Counted from the first letter of the stretch, positions 26,657 to 37,959 are shown. The stretch is 56,630 nt of DNA from Vibrio bivalvicida (GCF_001399455.2 NZ_LLEI02000026.1:1-56630); one strand, 5' to 3'. Program-made: numbers and translations. The notes: generated from the sequence alone by a model not told the origin.

Positions 26657-27760
26657 TTACGCTGCCTTTTTTCTTTGTCTTAGTTTGTCTTTGAAGCGAC
26701 GAACAGGAATACTGTCCATTGAGTTAATACCAATTGCAGTCAATAGTAGCGCGGCATTAATAGGCCACATCCCAATGAAGGTCGGAATAGAACCGTCTTC
26801 TATCGCTGACTTAGTGGCACTAATCGCCAAGAAGTAAGCAAGATAGATCAATATCGCAGGGCCCATTTTTGCAAATCGCCCCTGACGTGGGTTAACTGCC
26901 GAAAGCGGTACTACCAACATAGTCAACAGTGGAATACAAATCACCAGTGAGATACGCCATTGAACTTCGGCTTGGGCGCGAGGATCTGAGTTCTTTAGTA
27001 GTTTGAGAGTTGAAATAGCTTCCCAGTCACGACCTTTTGGTTTCACATCACGCTGACCAATCAGTCCTTCGTACTGGTCGAAATCGGTCACCATATAATC
27101 AACACGTGTTGGAACCCCTTCATAGCGAGTGCCATCATACATACGAATCACTTGTCGACCATCGCTCAACTCTTTCACTTCACCTGATTGAGAGAAAGAA
27201 ACGCTCGGTAAAATCGAGTCACGTGGACGCATTTGAGCAACAAATACATGCTTGAGCTTCTTACCGTCAATATCGTCAATGAAGACTACGGAAGAACCGT
27301 CTGGTGTACCTTGGAAGTGGCCTTTTTTAAGCAAGTCGACGCTGTTCTCAGCTTCCACTTCTTCTTGCAGTTTAACCAGTTGGTCTTGGCTATAAGGAGC
27401 AAAAACGAATGAGTTAAAGCCCGCGACAACACCGGTAATTACGGCAAGGTACAAGGCAGCTCGGATCAAGAACTTATTACCGATCCCCGTTGCATTCATC
27501 ACGGTTATTTCACTTTCAGCGTACAAACGGCCGAAAGTTAACAAGATCCCTAAGAAAAGACTCAACGGCAACATCAACAGTCCCATCGAAGGCATGCTTA
27601 AAGCAACATAGTGCATGACCAAACTGGCGGGAATGTCTCCATCCGTAGCATCGGCCAAAACTTTGATCAATTTTTGGCTAAGGAACACTAAAAACAGGAT
27701 AAAAAATATCGCTAATTGGCTTTTGAGTGTCTCGCGGATCAAATATCTAACAATAATCAC
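26657..27760 (-). CDS. lptF: LPS export permease LptF
   Basis: 367 residues. It is the partner membrane subunit of LptG. Layout: TM helices at the N-terminus (MIIVRYLIRETLKSQLAIFF onward), a coupling segment AESEITVMNATGIG, a periplasmic domain (about 130-260) and C-terminal TM helices. It is first in lptF-lptG and divergent from pepA with 191 bp between, the conserved proteobacterial arrangement. Confidence 0.95.
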   Translation of the reverse strand: MIIVRYLIRETLKSQLAIFFILFLVFLSQKLIKVLADATDGDIPASLVMHYVALSMPSMGLLMLPLSLFLGILLTFGRLYAESEITVMNATGIGNKFLIRAALYLAVITGVVAGFNSFVFAPYSQDQLVKLQEEVEAENSVDLLKKGHFQGTPDGSSVVFIDDIDGKKLKHVFVAQMRPRDSILPSVSFSQSGEVKELSDGRQVIRMYDGTRYEGVPTRVDYMVTDFDQYEGLIGQRDVKPKGRDWEAISTLKLLKNSDPRAQAEVQWRISLVICIPLLTMLVVPLSAVNPRQGRFAKMGPAILIYLAYFLAISATKSAIEDGSIPTFIGMWPINAALLLTAIGINSMDSIPVRRFKDKLRQRKKAA

Positions 27761-27951
27761 GCTGAAATTACCTATACAAAACTTGTTTTTTTAATTGAAT
27801 CACTATAATTTCCCGTTGAACCTTTTATTTTTTAAATTTTTGGCTAACTGTTAATGCGCTTATTTAAGGATAGTTCCGAGTAAGGAATCAACAAGTAAGA
27901 CTGCATTATCTAACATTTAGTTCTATTTGTCTTCAGGATGTAGGAGTACGC

Positions 27952-29460
27952 ATGGAGTTCAGTGTAAAAAGTGGCAGTCCAGAGAAACAGCGCAGCGCAT
28001 GTATCGTTGTAGGCGTGTTCGAGCCACGTCGCCTTTCTCCAGTTGCCGAGCAGCTAGATAAAATCAGCGATGGCTATATTAGTTCACTACTTCGCCGTGG
28101 TGATCTAGAAGGAAAACCGGGGCAGATGCTACTGCTTCATCAAGTACCAGGCGTCCTATCTGAGCGCGTTTTACTCGTAGGTTGTGGTAAAGAGCGTGAA
28201 TTGGGTGAACGTCAGTACAAAGAGATCATCCAGAAAACCATCAATACTTTGAACGAGACAGGTTCTATGGAAGCCGTGTGTTTCCTCACTGAGCTGCACG
28301 TTAAAGGGCGCGATACTTACTGGAAAGTTCGTCAAGCTGTTGAAGCAACAAAAGATGGTCTGTACACCTTCGACCAATTCAAGAGCCAAAAGCCAGAGAC
28401 TCGTCGACCACTACGTAAACTTGTGTTTAACGTCCCAACACGTCGTGAGCTAAACCTAGGTGAGAAAGCGATCGCACACGGTCTAGCCATCTCTTCTGGT
28501 GTTAAAGCATCAAAAGATCTTGGCAACATGCCACCGAACATCGCCAACCCTGCTTACCTTGCTTCGCAAGCTCGTCGTCTAGCTGACGACTACGAAACAG
28601 TAACGACCAAGATCATTGGTGAGCAAGAGATGGAAAAGCTGGGCATGACCTCTTACCTAGCGGTAGGTCGTGGCTCTAAGAACGAATCTATGATGTCTGT
28701 CATGGAGTACAAGGGCAACCCAGACTCAGAAGCGAAACCAATTGTACTGGTTGGTAAGGGGCTAACTTTCGATTCAGGCGGTATCTCACTCAAGCCTGGT
28801 GAAGGTATGGATGAGATGAAGTACGACATGTGTGGTGCGGCATCTGTATTCGGAACCATGAAAGCACTAGCTAAACTCAACCTACCTATCAACGTCGTCG
28901 CGATCCTTGCGGGTTGTGAAAACATGCCAGGCAGCAATGCTTACCGCCCAGGTGACATCCTGACAACGATGTCTGGTCAAACAGTAGAAGTGCTTAACAC
29001 CGATGCTGAAGGCCGCCTAGTATTATGTGATGCACTAACTTACGTTGAGCGTTACGAGCCTGAGTGCGTGGTAGACGTTGCGACCTTAACTGGTGCATGT
29101 GTTATTGCACTAGGTCATCACATCAGTGGCGTTATCTCAAACCACAACCCACTTTCTCACGAACTTGTCAATGCGTCGGAGCAAGCAAGCGACCGCGCAT
29201 GGCGTCTACCTATGGCAGACGAGTACCACGAACAGTTGAAGAGCCCATTTGCTGATATGGCAAACATTGGTGGTCGCCCAGGTGGCACTATCACTGCAGG
29301 TTGCTTCTTATCCAAGTTCGCCAAAAAGTATCACTGGGCGCACGTCGATATCGCAGGTACTGCGTGGAAATCAGGTGCAGCGAAAGGCTCGACTGGCCGC
29401 CCGGTCTCAATGCTTGTCCAGTTCCTGCTAAACCGCAGTGGCCAAGAGACAGAGGAATAA
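27952..29460 (+). CDS. pepA: Leucyl aminopeptidase (M17), PepA
   Basis: 502 residues. It is a hexameric two-metal aminopeptidase that in E. coli also acts as a DNA-binding accessory factor at cer/xer and carAB. Active-site blocks are [16 protein letters not shown] and [16 protein letters not shown] (M17 signature). A perfect TATAAT at 27805-27810 in the lptF-pepA gap is a candidate -10. It is followed by a strong terminator before holC. Confidence 0.96.
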   Translation: MEFSVKSGSPEKQRSACIVVGVFEPRRLSPVAEQLDKISDGYISSLLRRGDLEGKPGQMLLLHQVPGVLSERVLLVGCGKERELGERQYKEIIQKTINTLNETGSMEAVCFLTELHVKGRDTYWKVRQAVEATKDGLYTFDQFKSQKPETRRPLRKLVFNVPTRRELNLGEKAIAHGLAISSGVKASKDLGNMPPNIANPAYLASQARRLADDYETVTTKIIGEQEMEKLGMTSYLAVGRGSKNESMMSVMEYKGNPDSEAKPIVLVGKGLTFDSGGISLKPGEGMDEMKYDMCGAASVFGTMKALAKLNLPINVVAILAGCENMPGSNAYRPGDILTTMSGQTVEVLNTDAEGRLVLCDALTYVERYEPECVVDVATLTGACVIALGHHISGVISNHNPLSHELVNASEQASDRAWRLPMADEYHEQLKSPFADMANIGGRPGGTITAGCFLSKFAKKYHWAHVDIAGTAWKSGAAKGSTGRPVSMLVQFLLNRSGQETEE

Positions 29461-29473
29461 TCCTCACCGTCTT

Positions 29474-29497
29474 AAAAAGGGCCGCTAGGCCCTTTTT
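29474..29497 (+). terminator. Terminator of pepA
   Basis: Stem 29474-29483 with 29488-29497 (AAAAAGGGCC/GGCCCTTTTT), loop GCTA, continuing into a T run. Confidence 0.85.
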
Positions 29498-29540
29498 TGT
29501 ATTTTCTAGTCTCTGTCGTTTCGACTAAAGGCGAGCAGTT

Positions 29541-29990
29541 ATGGCGAACGCAACATTTTACATTATTAACCCAGACTCACCTCAAGCGGATGCGGAAGGG
29601 TTTGGCTTATATGTGTTATTTCTTGCACACCACTTCGCCAAGCAAGGCGCTAAAGTTTATCTCAATTGCAGCGATAAATCGCATGCTGAGCAAATTGCGG
29701 AGTTTTTCTGGCAAGTCGACGCCAAACAGTTTGTTGCTCATAATCTTGTTGGTGAAGGACCAAGATATGGAACCAACATCGAAATTGGCTACCAAGGGGT
29801 TAAACCATCTTGGAATAGGCAGTTGATAATAAATTTAGCGGAAAATGAGACAACCTTTGCGAACAAGTTTGCTGAGGTGGTAGACTTCGTCCCTTGCGAA
29901 GAAAAAGCCAAGCAACTGGCGCGAGAAAGATATAAAATCTACCGCCAAGCTGGTTATCAGCTACAAACGATCGAGATCAAACACAACTAG
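29541..29990 (+). CDS. holC: DNA polymerase III chi subunit
   Basis: 149 residues, close to E. coli HolC (147). Chi links the clamp loader to single-strand-binding protein at the replication fork. The N-terminal MANATFYIINPD start and C-terminal EKAKQLARERYKIYRQAGY block are typical. It lies between pepA and valS, the standard gammaproteobacterial order. It starts 44 nt after the pepA terminator and likely has its own promoter. Confidence 0.93.
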   Translation: MANATFYIINPDSPQADAEGFGLYVLFLAHHFAKQGAKVYLNCSDKSHAEQIAEFFWQVDAKQFVAHNLVGEGPRYGTNIEIGYQGVKPSWNRQLIINLAENETTFANKFAEVVDFVPCEEKAKQLARERYKIYRQAGYQLQTIEIKHN

Positions 29991-30089
29991 CGGTCAATCC
30001 TTATAGTTAAGGCGATCTTATTAGAGATGCCTCACTTATAAAGATTGACTTAGAATTAAACCAGACCTATCTGCAGAATATCTATAGCT

Positions 30090-32963
30090 ATGGAAAAAAC
30101 ATACAACCCAACTTCAATCGAGCAAGCTTTATACCAAGCTTGGGAAGAGAAAGGCTACTTTAAGCCACACGGTGACACGACTAAAGAAGCTTACAGCATC
30201 ATGATCCCGCCGCCGAACGTCACTGGTAGCCTACATATGGGCCACGCGTTCCAAGATACAATCATGGATACTTTAATCCGTGCTGAGCGTATGAAGGGCA
30301 AAAACACCCTTTGGCAAGTAGGTACTGACCACGCTGGTATCGCTACTCAGATGGTTGTAGAGCGTAAAATTGCAGCTGAAGAAGGCAAAACGAAACACGA
30401 TTACGGCCGTGATGCTTTCATCGATAAAATCTGGGAATGGAAAGGCGAATCTGGCGGTACAATCACTAAGCAGCTTCGTCGTCTAGGCGCATCTGTAGAT
30501 TGGGACCGTGAGCGCTTCACAATGGATGACGGCCTATCTAACGCAGTTCAAGAAGTCTTCGTACGTCTATACGAAGACGACCTAATCTATCGTGGTAAAC
30601 GTCTGGTTAACTGGGATCCTAAACTGCACACTGCAATTTCTGATCTTGAAGTTGAAAACAAAGACAAAAAAGGCCACATGTGGCACTTCCGCTACCCGCT
30701 AGCAAACGGCGTAAAGACAGCGGAAGGTAAAGACTACATTGTTGTTGCGACAACACGTCCTGAGACCATGCTTGGTGACACAGGTGTTGCTGTAAACCCA
30801 GAAGATCCTCGCTACAAAGATCTTATCGGTAAAGAGATCCTACTTCCTGTCGTTAACCGTCTGATCCCTATCGTAGGCGATGAGCACGCAGATATGGAAA
30901 AAGGCACAGGTTGTGTGAAGATCACCCCTGCGCACGATTTCAATGACTACGAAGTTGGTAAGCGCAACAACCTACCAATGATCAACATCCTAACGTTCAA
31001 CGCAGACATCCGTGATGCGGCTGAAGTATTCACCACTAACGGTGAAGCAAGCGATGTTTACTCTACTGAGCTACCAGCTAAATACCACGGTATGGAGCGT
31101 TTCGCTGCTCGTAAAGCGATCGTTGCTGAGTTTGAAGAACTAGGTCTTCTTGATGAAATCAAAGATCACGACCTAACAGTACCTTACGGTGACCGTGGTG
31201 GCGTAGTTATCGAACCAATGCTAACTGACCAATGGTACGTACGTGCTGCACCTCTTGCTGAACCTGCTGTTAAAGCGGTTGAAGATGGTGAGATCCAGTT
31301 CGTTCCTAAGCAATACGAAAACATGTACTTCTCTTGGATGCGTGACATTCAAGACTGGTGTATCTCTCGTCAGCTTTGGTGGGGTCACCGTATCCCTGCT
31401 TGGTACGACAACGACGGCAATGTTTATGTAGGTCGTACTGAAGAAGAAGTACGTGCAAACAACAACCTTGCACCTGTCGTTGTTCTTCGCCAAGACGACG
31501 ATGTACTCGATACATGGTTCTCTTCTGCGCTATGGACGTTTGGTACTCAGGGATGGCCTGAGCAAACTGAAGATCTGAAGACATTCCACCCTTCAGACGT
31601 GCTAGTAACGGGCTTCGACATTATCTTCTTCTGGGTTGCGCGTATGATCATGATGACTATGCACTTCAACAAAGATGACAATGGTAAAGCTCAAGTACCA
31701 TTCAAGACAGTTTACGTAACGGGCCTAATCCGTGACGAAAACGGCGACAAGATGTCTAAGTCTAAAGGTAACGTACTTGACCCTATCGACATGATCGATG
31801 GTATCGACCTTGAGTCTCTAGTAGAGAAGCGTTGTGGCAATATGATGCAGCCTCAGCTAGCGAAGAAGATCGAAAAGAACACACGTAAGACTTTCGAAAA
31901 CGGTATCGAACCATACGGTACTGACGCACTGCGTTTCACACTTGCTGCTATGGCTTCGACAGGCCGTGACATCAACTGGGATATGAAACGTCTAGAGGGT
32001 TACCGAAACTTCTGTAACAAGCTATGGAACGCAAGCCGTTACGTACTGATGAATACAGAAGAGCACGATTGTGGCATGTCACTGTCGGCTGAAGAACGTG
32101 CAAACATGGAATTCTCTCTAGCGGACAAATGGATTGAATCTCAGTTTGAACTAGCAGCGAAAGAGTTTAACGCTCACCTAGACAACTACCGTCTAGACAT
32201 GGCTGCGAACACGCTTTACGAATTCATCTGGAACCAATTCTGTGACTGGTACCTAGAACTAACTAAACCCGTCCTTTGGAAAGGTACAGAAGCTCAGCAA
32301 CAAGCGACTCGCTACATGCTGATCACTGTGCTAGAGAAGACGCTACGTCTTGCTCACCCAGTGCTTCCTTACATCACTGAATCTATCTGGCAGAGCGTTA
32401 AGCCACTAGTAGACGGTGTTGAAGGCGACACTATCATGACTCAAGCGCTTCCTCAGTTTAACGAAGAGAACTTCAACGCTGAGATCGTAGAAGACATCGA
32501 GTGGGTTAAGACTTTCATCACGGCTATCCGTAACCTACGTGCAGAATACGACATTGCGCCTAGCAAAGGCCTAGAAGTGATGATCAAGGTTGCTAGCGAG
32601 AAAGACGCGGCGCGTATCGAAGCAAACAAGGTTGTTCTGAACTCTCTTGCTAAGCTAGATAGCCTAACGATTCTTGCTGATGGTGCTGAGACTCCAGCAT
32701 GTGCGACTAAGCTAGTGGGTCAGTCTGAACTGATGATCCCAATGGCAGGTCTGATCGATAAAGACGCTGAGCTTGCTCGTCTAGATGGCGAAATAAAGAA
32801 AACTCACGGTGAAATAAAGCGCATCGAAGGCAAACTAGGTAACGAAGGTTTCGTTGCTAAAGCTCCTGAAGCTGTGGTAGCAAAAGAGCGCGAGAAGCTA
32901 GAAGGTTACAAAGAAACTCTAGCTAAACTTGAAGAGCAGAAGACTACAATTGCTGCGCTGTAA
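30090..32963 (+). CDS. valS: Valyl-tRNA synthetase
   Basis: 957 residues, normal length. It is a class Ia enzyme that charges tRNA-Val and edits Thr-tRNA-Val. The HIGH-type motif is in [15 protein letters not shown]. The CP1 editing domain follows with [20 protein letters not shown] appears as [13 protein letters not shown]. The C-terminal ~70 residues form the tRNA-binding coiled coil ([20 protein letters not shown]). It follows holC and ends at a bidirectional terminator. Confidence 0.98.
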   Translation: MEKTYNPTSIEQALYQAWEEKGYFKPHGDTTKEAYSIMIPPPNVTGSLHMGHAFQDTIMDTLIRAERMKGKNTLWQVGTDHAGIATQMVVERKIAAEEGKTKHDYGRDAFIDKIWEWKGESGGTITKQLRRLGASVDWDRERFTMDDGLSNAVQEVFVRLYEDDLIYRGKRLVNWDPKLHTAISDLEVENKDKKGHMWHFRYPLANGVKTAEGKDYIVVATTRPETMLGDTGVAVNPEDPRYKDLIGKEILLPVVNRLIPIVGDEHADMEKGTGCVKITPAHDFNDYEVGKRNNLPMINILTFNADIRDAAEVFTTNGEASDVYSTELPAKYHGMERFAARKAIVAEFEELGLLDEIKDHDLTVPYGDRGGVVIEPMLTDQWYVRAAPLAEPAVKAVEDGEIQFVPKQYENMYFSWMRDIQDWCISRQLWWGHRIPAWYDNDGNVYVGRTEEEVRANNNLAPVVVLRQDDDVLDTWFSSALWTFGTQGWPEQTEDLKTFHPSDVLVTGFDIIFFWVARMIMMTMHFNKDDNGKAQVPFKTVYVTGLIRDENGDKMSKSKGNVLDPIDMIDGIDLESLVEKRCGNMMQPQLAKKIEKNTRKTFENGIEPYGTDALRFTLAAMASTGRDINWDMKRLEGYRNFCNKLWNASRYVLMNTEEHDCGMSLSAEERANMEFSLADKWIESQFELAAKEFNAHLDNYRLDMAANTLYEFIWNQFCDWYLELTKPVLWKGTEAQQQATRYMLITVLEKTLRLAHPVLPYITESIWQSVKPLVDGVEGDTIMTQALPQFNEENFNAEIVEDIEWVKTFITAIRNLRAEYDIAPSKGLEVMIKVASEKDAARIEANKVVLNSLAKLDSLTILADGAETPACATKLVGQSELMIPMAGLIDKDAELARLDGEIKKTHGEIKRIEGKLGNEGFVAKAPEAVVAKEREKLEGYKETLAKLEEQKTTIAAL

Positions 32964-32983
32964 ATAAGCCAGCATTACTGACA

Positions 32984-33013
32984 AAAAAAGGCAGCGAGTT
33001 CGCTGCCTTTTTT
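32984..33013. terminator. Bidirectional terminator between valS and the M48 gene
   Basis: 14-bp stem (32984-32997 with 33000-33013, GGCAGCGA core) flanked by A and T runs, shared by the convergent genes. Confidence 0.88.
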
Positions 33014-33020
33014 GTCTCTG

Positions 33021-34013
33021 TTATTCACGCGCAGCTTGGATACGCTGCTCGAAGTCGGGGTGAGTGCTCATCCACTCTGGTGGTTCCAATACTTCTTGCT
33101 GTTTGAAAAGTTCAAACATTTCCGCCATAGGCTCACTGCTACCATACAAAGTCAGCATGGCTTGCCTAGCGTAAGCGTCAGCTTCCAGTTCAGCCTCGCG
33201 AGAGTGACCATTAGAAATAAAGAAGACCCCCAAACCAGCTAAGTTATCTACCACTCCTGAGCCTTCCCCAGTTAACAGTGCAACACCAACCGAAAGTAAA
33301 CTAGAATGCACCAACTTCTTGATCATATGGCGATGATGAATATGACCAAGCTCGTGAAGAATAATGCTGTCGAGTTGCTGCTTATTCTCAGCTAAAGCGA
33401 CCAGATCATCGAGTAAGACTATTTTACCGCCCGGTAACGCAAAAGCATTAGCACCAAGTTCTGAGGAACGAAATACCACCTCAACCGGATATGATACCGC
33501 TTCGAGGTGCGCGACATGTTGAGTGACACGCTGGCGAATCTCTTGCTGCGCTTGTGGGCTTAATTCACTCTCTTGCCAGCTATTGTCAAAGCTCTCGAGA
33601 ATCTTATCGCCCAGCGCCACGGCAACATAGTCAGGGATCGTTTTTGCGACCTTATCGCTGGCCCATGGCAGCACATAGAAATAACTGCCCAGCACCACAC
33701 CGATGCATACAAACGCCGACAACAACCACGCGATCCAGTTGGCTTCTATCTTATCAACCTTACTGCTTCTACGATTACACTCTAGCCAATGACTGACTTC
33801 TGCTGTTCTTTCAACAACAAATACCCAGCCATCGGGAAACTTAAATCGCACCGGAAGATTACCAACAGGAACGCTGATGTCGGCGTACTGTTGATCACAA
33901 CTGATGATTTTACCGTCAACGCGCAAGCTTAACGCGTTAGCTTGTGTCACATCCAGTTGAGCAGGATGGCGCTCTGAGCTACGGGGTGGAAACGCTACCC
34001 CATCAAACAGCAT
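33021..34013 (-). CDS. M48 family metallopeptidase, membrane-anchored
   Basis: 330 residues. The zinc motif HELGH is in ILHELGHIHHRHMIKKL, and the downstream Glu ligand lies in EAELEADAYARQ. A single strong hydrophobic segment (about 92-118) divides an N-terminal soluble region from the peptidase domain. Its start overlaps the yjgN stop by one base (TAATG), which implies translational coupling. The pairing with a YjgN/DUF898 protein suggests they work together at the membrane. Substrates are unknown. Confidence 0.88.
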   Translation of the reverse strand: MLFDGVAFPPRSSERHPAQLDVTQANALSLRVDGKIISCDQQYADISVPVGNLPVRFKFPDGWVFVVERTAEVSHWLECNRRSSKVDKIEANWIAWLLSAFVCIGVVLGSYFYVLPWASDKVAKTIPDYVAVALGDKILESFDNSWQESELSPQAQQEIRQRVTQHVAHLEAVSYPVEVVFRSSELGANAFALPGGKIVLLDDLVALAENKQQLDSIILHELGHIHHRHMIKKLVHSSLLSVGVALLTGEGSGVVDNLAGLGVFFISNGHSREAELEADAYARQAMLTLYGSSEPMAEMFELFKQQEVLEPPEWMSTHPDFEQRIQAARE

Positions 34014-35188
34014 TAGTTAATTCCAATTCCTAGATCAAAGGCTTGAGCTACTTCATCCGATACAGCAGATTTTACATTTGAATCTTGGTCTGTCGCCTTT
34101 AGTACACTCATATCACCAAATACGGCTGTGTTGTCGGCAACGTAACGCGTAGTGCGGATCATCACCCATGGTCTGGCAATACTTAACGTGACGACCTGGA
34201 GTAAAAAGTTAGTAATTACCAGCCCTGTATACCCTCTTGCGGTAAATGACGATTTGAAAGTGTAGGAATTGTCTGACTCTTGATCTAACTTAGCTTGTAA
34301 CTGATCAAAGACGTAGTTGCGTACTCGTGTCGTTGTGTACGCTGTCAGACCAATAGTCAAAGTGATGAGCCCTAGGTAACCAATAATGAATACCGAAAAC
34401 TGAGAAGTGCCCATCAAAGAACTGTAATCGCCATTCTGAATTGCCGAAAAATCAAAACCATTGAATGCCGTTAAAGACATTGCAATAACAAGGACAATAG
34501 TCAAGGCAATACCTAATCCCATCGCTTTGAGGTATGTTTTAATAAAGAAGCCAGTTTCCAGTTCGGCACTAAACTTCCAATCTCCATATCGATACCCGTT
34601 AGCAAAATACTTATGCGCGCCAACCACGACCCATGCATACACCGCAGCCATGAAAACCAAAGACGCGATCCCCAATACCGTAGCGGCAACTTTAGAGATA
34701 CTAGACACAGCGACTATCACCGCAACATAAGCAGCCATGGCCAGCAAAGCACCCAAGCCCCGCCCCATTAGCGACAAATACGCTTCTTTCAAAGACGAAT
34801 CAAAAGAGAAATGAACATTGCGGTAACTTGTCATCGCGGCATCAAAGCGAGCGTTGCTCCATAACAACCAAGGAAGAGCAGCATAAAAAGCCAGAAGGAG
34901 AGCAGCACTCACAGCAGGGAAAAAGGCGTTTGCCACACCCCAAGCGATCAGCACCGCGATTGCGACAAGACGTCCTTTGAGGATCTGCATCGGCTGGGCG
35001 TGATATTCAAAGTTATCACCATTAATATAGGTATTACCGTAGAAATAACGTTTTGTTCGGACCTTCGCCCAAGCTGAGTAAATACCCAATGTTATAATAG
35101 AAAGTAGAACATTGACTATCCAAATGCCGAAGAACTCTCCCCCTTTTCCCTGAAACTCAACCGGGTTAGTGATACGTTTTTCTTCCAT
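34013..35188 (-). CDS. yjgN: YjgN/DUF898 family polytopic membrane protein
   Basis: 391 residues. DUF898 traits are GKGGEFFGIWIVNVLLSIITLGIYSAWAKVRTKRYFYGNTY near the N-terminus and a repeat of the same pattern near the C-terminus (YTGLVITNFLLQVVTLSIARPWVMIRTTRY), so the protein looks internally duplicated. There are about eight hydrophobic segments. The function is unknown. It is translationally coupled to the downstream M48 peptidase and divergent from a solute-binding protein. Confidence 0.85.
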   Translation of the reverse strand: MEEKRITNPVEFQGKGGEFFGIWIVNVLLSIITLGIYSAWAKVRTKRYFYGNTYINGDNFEYHAQPMQILKGRLVAIAVLIAWGVANAFFPAVSAALLLAFYAALPWLLWSNARFDAAMTSYRNVHFSFDSSLKEAYLSLMGRGLGALLAMAAYVAVIVAVSSISKVAATVLGIASLVFMAAVYAWVVVGAHKYFANGYRYGDWKFSAELETGFFIKTYLKAMGLGIALTIVLVIAMSLTAFNGFDFSAIQNGDYSSLMGTSQFSVFIIGYLGLITLTIGLTAYTTTRVRNYVFDQLQAKLDQESDNSYTFKSSFTARGYTGLVITNFLLQVVTLSIARPWVMIRTTRYVADNTAVFGDMSVLKATDQDSNVKSAVSDEVAQAFDLGIGIN

Positions 35189-35487
35189 ATTGTTAATATC
35201 CTGACGTTGTTAGCTAATTATATAAGCTAAACAATCTCTTACATTTCATTCTCAACGTCTATTCCTTAGAGCCAACAAAATGCAACTAATTGATATTCAT
35301 CACATATAGCAATACAGATTAATACATAAATTTTACATACTACTCAGCCTGCATAGCTATATTGACTTATGACTCAACTATTTGGGTTCGTTTACTGTCT
35401 TTTATTGGCTTTGTGGTAGCTTTAAATACTTATAAAAATCCAGCTCTTCTAGAATTAAAGAAGATAGTCAGACAGGAAACGAGTGCC

Positions 35488-36225
35488 TTGGTAAAAACTT
35501 TACTCAGTTTTTTTATACTTCAATGCTTTTGGTGTTTTGACGCAAATGCCAAAAGCTCACCAGAAGTAATACAAATTGCAGCAGGAAACTGGGCTCCCTT
35601 TATTGGTGAAACGCTTGAAAACTACGGTCACGTAGGTGATACCATTCAGCAAGCCTTCGCCAACCAAGGGTACCAAGTAGAGTTTCACTTTTACCCTTGG
35701 AAAAGGGCTTATAAAAAGGCCAGCGAAGGAGAGTATGTCGCCACCGCAGTTTGGATGTATGCCGAAGAACGAACGGAGTTCTTTAAGTACAGCGATCCCG
35801 TTGCTCAGGAGCAATTCGTATTTTTCCACTTACAAGAGATACCCTTTGACTGGCAATCATTGGCTGATATAGAAGGAAAACAGCTTGGTGGTGGTTTAGG
35901 TTATAGTTATGGTGCCGAGTTAGACCAAATGCTAGAACATAAGCGTATCAGCATGAACCGTGTCGAGAGCCCAGAAAAAGCTTTTCAGCTGCTCAAATAC
36001 CGTAGAGTGGAATTAGTTCCGGAAGAGAAACATATTGGCATGTACGCGCTTAGCCAACTGCCGCTTGAAACACAAAAGTTAATCACTTATCACCCAAAAC
36101 CTTTTCTCACTAACGACAGCTATTTGATGTTTTCTAAAGCCCACCCAAAAGCGCAAGCCTTAATGGAAGTATTCAATCAAGGCTTAGCACAACTTAAGGC
36201 ATTACCCAAAAAGCTTGAGAACTAG
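35488..36225 (+). CDS. Orphan periplasmic solute-binding protein (SBP_bac_3-like)
   Basis: 245 residues from TTG 35488, chosen because AGGAAA lies 8 nt upstream and the product then begins with a clean signal peptide (MVKTLLSFFILQCFWCF, cleavage after DANA). The open frame extends to a TTG at 35362 that lacks a ribosome-binding site. The body resembles HisJ/GlnH-type receptors: AAGNWAPFIGE at the start and a YPWKRAYKKASEGEY segment typical of Vibrio and Shewanella receptors without partner permeases. Ligand unknown. The stop overlaps the convergent dehydrogenase by 4 bp (CTAG). Confidence 0.75.
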   Translation: MVKTLLSFFILQCFWCFDANAKSSPEVIQIAAGNWAPFIGETLENYGHVGDTIQQAFANQGYQVEFHFYPWKRAYKKASEGEYVATAVWMYAEERTEFFKYSDPVAQEQFVFFHLQEIPFDWQSLADIEGKQLGGGLGYSYGAELDQMLEHKRISMNRVESPEKAFQLLKYRRVELVPEEKHIGMYALSQLPLETQKLITYHPKPFLTNDSYLMFSKAHPKAQALMEVFNQGLAQLKALPKKLEN

Positions 36226-37184
36226 ACTACGCGGTTCTGCTGTCTACCTTTAACAAAGGCGACGATGTTGTCGATCAGAATCTCGGCCAGTTTTTGAATC
36301 GATGAGTCACTGCCCCAAGCGACATGTGGTGTAAGAAGTAGATTTGGCAAATGCATGTTAGCAATCAAAGAGTTGGACTCATCCGCAGGCTCATCAGTAA
36401 ACACATCAAAACCCGCACCTCTTATTACGCCATGCTTGAGTGCATCGATAAGTGCTTCTTCATCGACCAAGCCGCCACGTCCGGTATTGATGACTATACT
36501 TGAAGGTTTCATCGATGACAGTTCTTGTCGACCAATAAGGTGCTCTGTCTGCTCGTTAAGTGGGCAATGCAGAGTAAGTACATCAGAAACAGCTAAGACC
36601 TGCTCAAAAGGCAAATAACCCTCGCGACACTTCTTCGCACCTTTATGCTCAGCAAACAATACATGCATGCCCAATGCCTTAGCTAAGGCTGCTGTTGCTT
36701 GACCCAACGCACCGGCGCCAATCACACCCATTGCCGAGCCCGCAGTATCGCTAATTGGGTGAGTGAAGAAGCAAAACTGTTTGTTACGCTGCCACTCTCC
36801 GGCAGCGATATCGTTGTGATAGCCTTTTAAGTTGCGCTTTAATGCGAACATCATAGCTATAACATGTTCTGGTACAGATTGCGTTGCATAGCCTTGAACA
36901 TTAGTCACTGCGATCCCGCGTTCTTGACAGCTAAGCGTATCGACGTTGTTGAAACCTGTGGCTGAGACTGCAACAAGCTTTAGATTAGGTAACTGAGCTA
37001 AGACATCTCGATCCAAGACGACTTTATTCGTAATGACGATTTGGGCATCTTTGGCCCTCTCGACAACTAATTCTGGTGCGGTGAAATCATACTCGATCCA
37101 CTGATGATCGAAAGGTAGATGAGGCAATTCAATTTGAGTTGGGATCGTAGCACGATCTAGAAAAACAATAGTTGGCAGCGACAT
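36222..37184 (-). CDS. D-2-hydroxyacid dehydrogenase (hydroxypyruvate/glycerate type)
   Basis: 320 residues from ATG 37184, which has AAGGAGA upstream; the open frame starts 27 codons earlier and overlaps the rluA end. It has an NAD-binding motif GVIGAGALGQATAALAKALGM. Catalytic residues are Arg in NTGRGGLVDE, Glu in DVFTDEPA and His in LLLTPHVAWGS. It resembles HprA-type glycerate or hydroxypyruvate reductases; the exact 2-ketoacid is not determined. It follows rluA and is convergent with a solute-binding protein gene. Confidence 0.87.
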   Translation of the reverse strand: MSLPTIVFLDRATIPTQIELPHLPFDHQWIEYDFTAPELVVERAKDAQIVITNKVVLDRDVLAQLPNLKLVAVSATGFNNVDTLSCQERGIAVTNVQGYATQSVPEHVIAMMFALKRNLKGYHNDIAAGEWQRNKQFCFFTHPISDTAGSAMGVIGAGALGQATAALAKALGMHVLFAEHKGAKKCREGYLPFEQVLAVSDVLTLHCPLNEQTEHLIGRQELSSMKPSSIVINTGRGGLVDEEALIDALKHGVIRGAGFDVFTDEPADESNSLIANMHLPNLLLTPHVAWGSDSSIQKLAEILIDNIVAFVKGRQQNRVV

Positions 37185-37221
37185 AAGATCTCCTTGCGCT
37201 GCCGAATCTATCCTTGAATTA

Positions 37222-37959
37222 TTATGGGCGTGGCAGCAATTTGTAGTCTGGTAATTCTCGCACAAGTGAAAAATAGTTAAAGATCATCGCTTCTGCTTCA
37301 AGATAGAAATCACACGGTACAAAGCGAGTTTGTAGTAACTCGGTATCAGGGTGATAAAAACTGAGTTCTGTCGCATGCAATTCCAAGCGCGAAGAATAAG
37401 CGAACGCTTCAGCGTGCGAGTAAAACTCATCACCAACGATGGGGTGACCCAACGCTTGCATATGAACTCGAAGCTGATGGGATCGACCAGTAATCGGTAG
37501 CAACCTGACAATCGTGGTTTTTTCTTCATGTTTTACCACTTGATACAAAGTCTTTGATGGCTTGCCGTCTTCAAAGCAAACTTTTTGTCTAGGGCGTTTT
37601 TCCCAGTCACAAATTAAAGGCAGGTCAATTTCTCCCTCTGACTGCTCGACATGACCCCAAACACGCGCGTAATACACTTTGTGCGTCAACCGATACTGAA
37701 ATTGTTTCTTAAGCGAGCGTTCAGCTTCTTTGTGTTTTGCAAAAAGCATCAGACCTGAAGTGTCCATATCGAGGCGATGCACCACTTGGATCTCGGGGTA
37801 GATATCCACCAAACGAGACCACAAGCTATCGTAATGTTCTGCTAAACGCCCTGGCACAGACAAGAGTCCCGATGGTTTATTAGCCACCAAGATATGTTCA
37901 TCTTCGAACACCACATCAACCCAAGGATCTTGCGGTGGGTTGTATTCAGTCATTGCCAT
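37222..37959 (-). CDS. rluA: Dual-specificity pseudouridine synthase RluA
   Basis: 245 residues. In E. coli it modifies 23S rRNA U746 and tRNA U32. The catalytic Asp is in HRLDMDTSGLMLF. The start YNPPQDPW followed by NKPSGLLSVPGRL and the segments LPLICDWEKRPRQKVC and ITGRSHQLRVHM match RluA rather than RluC/D. It is longer than E. coli RluA (219) because of a C-terminal extension. rapA lies upstream, as in E. coli, with a palindromic repeat between. Confidence 0.93.
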   Translation of the reverse strand: MAMTEYNPPQDPWVDVVFEDEHILVANKPSGLLSVPGRLAEHYDSLWSRLVDIYPEIQVVHRLDMDTSGLMLFAKHKEAERSLKKQFQYRLTHKVYYARVWGHVEQSEGEIDLPLICDWEKRPRQKVCFEDGKPSKTLYQVVKHEEKTTIVRLLPITGRSHQLRVHMQALGHPIVGDEFYSHAEAFAYSSRLELHATELSFYHPDTELLQTRFVPCDFYLEAEAMIFNYFSLVRELPDYKLLPRP

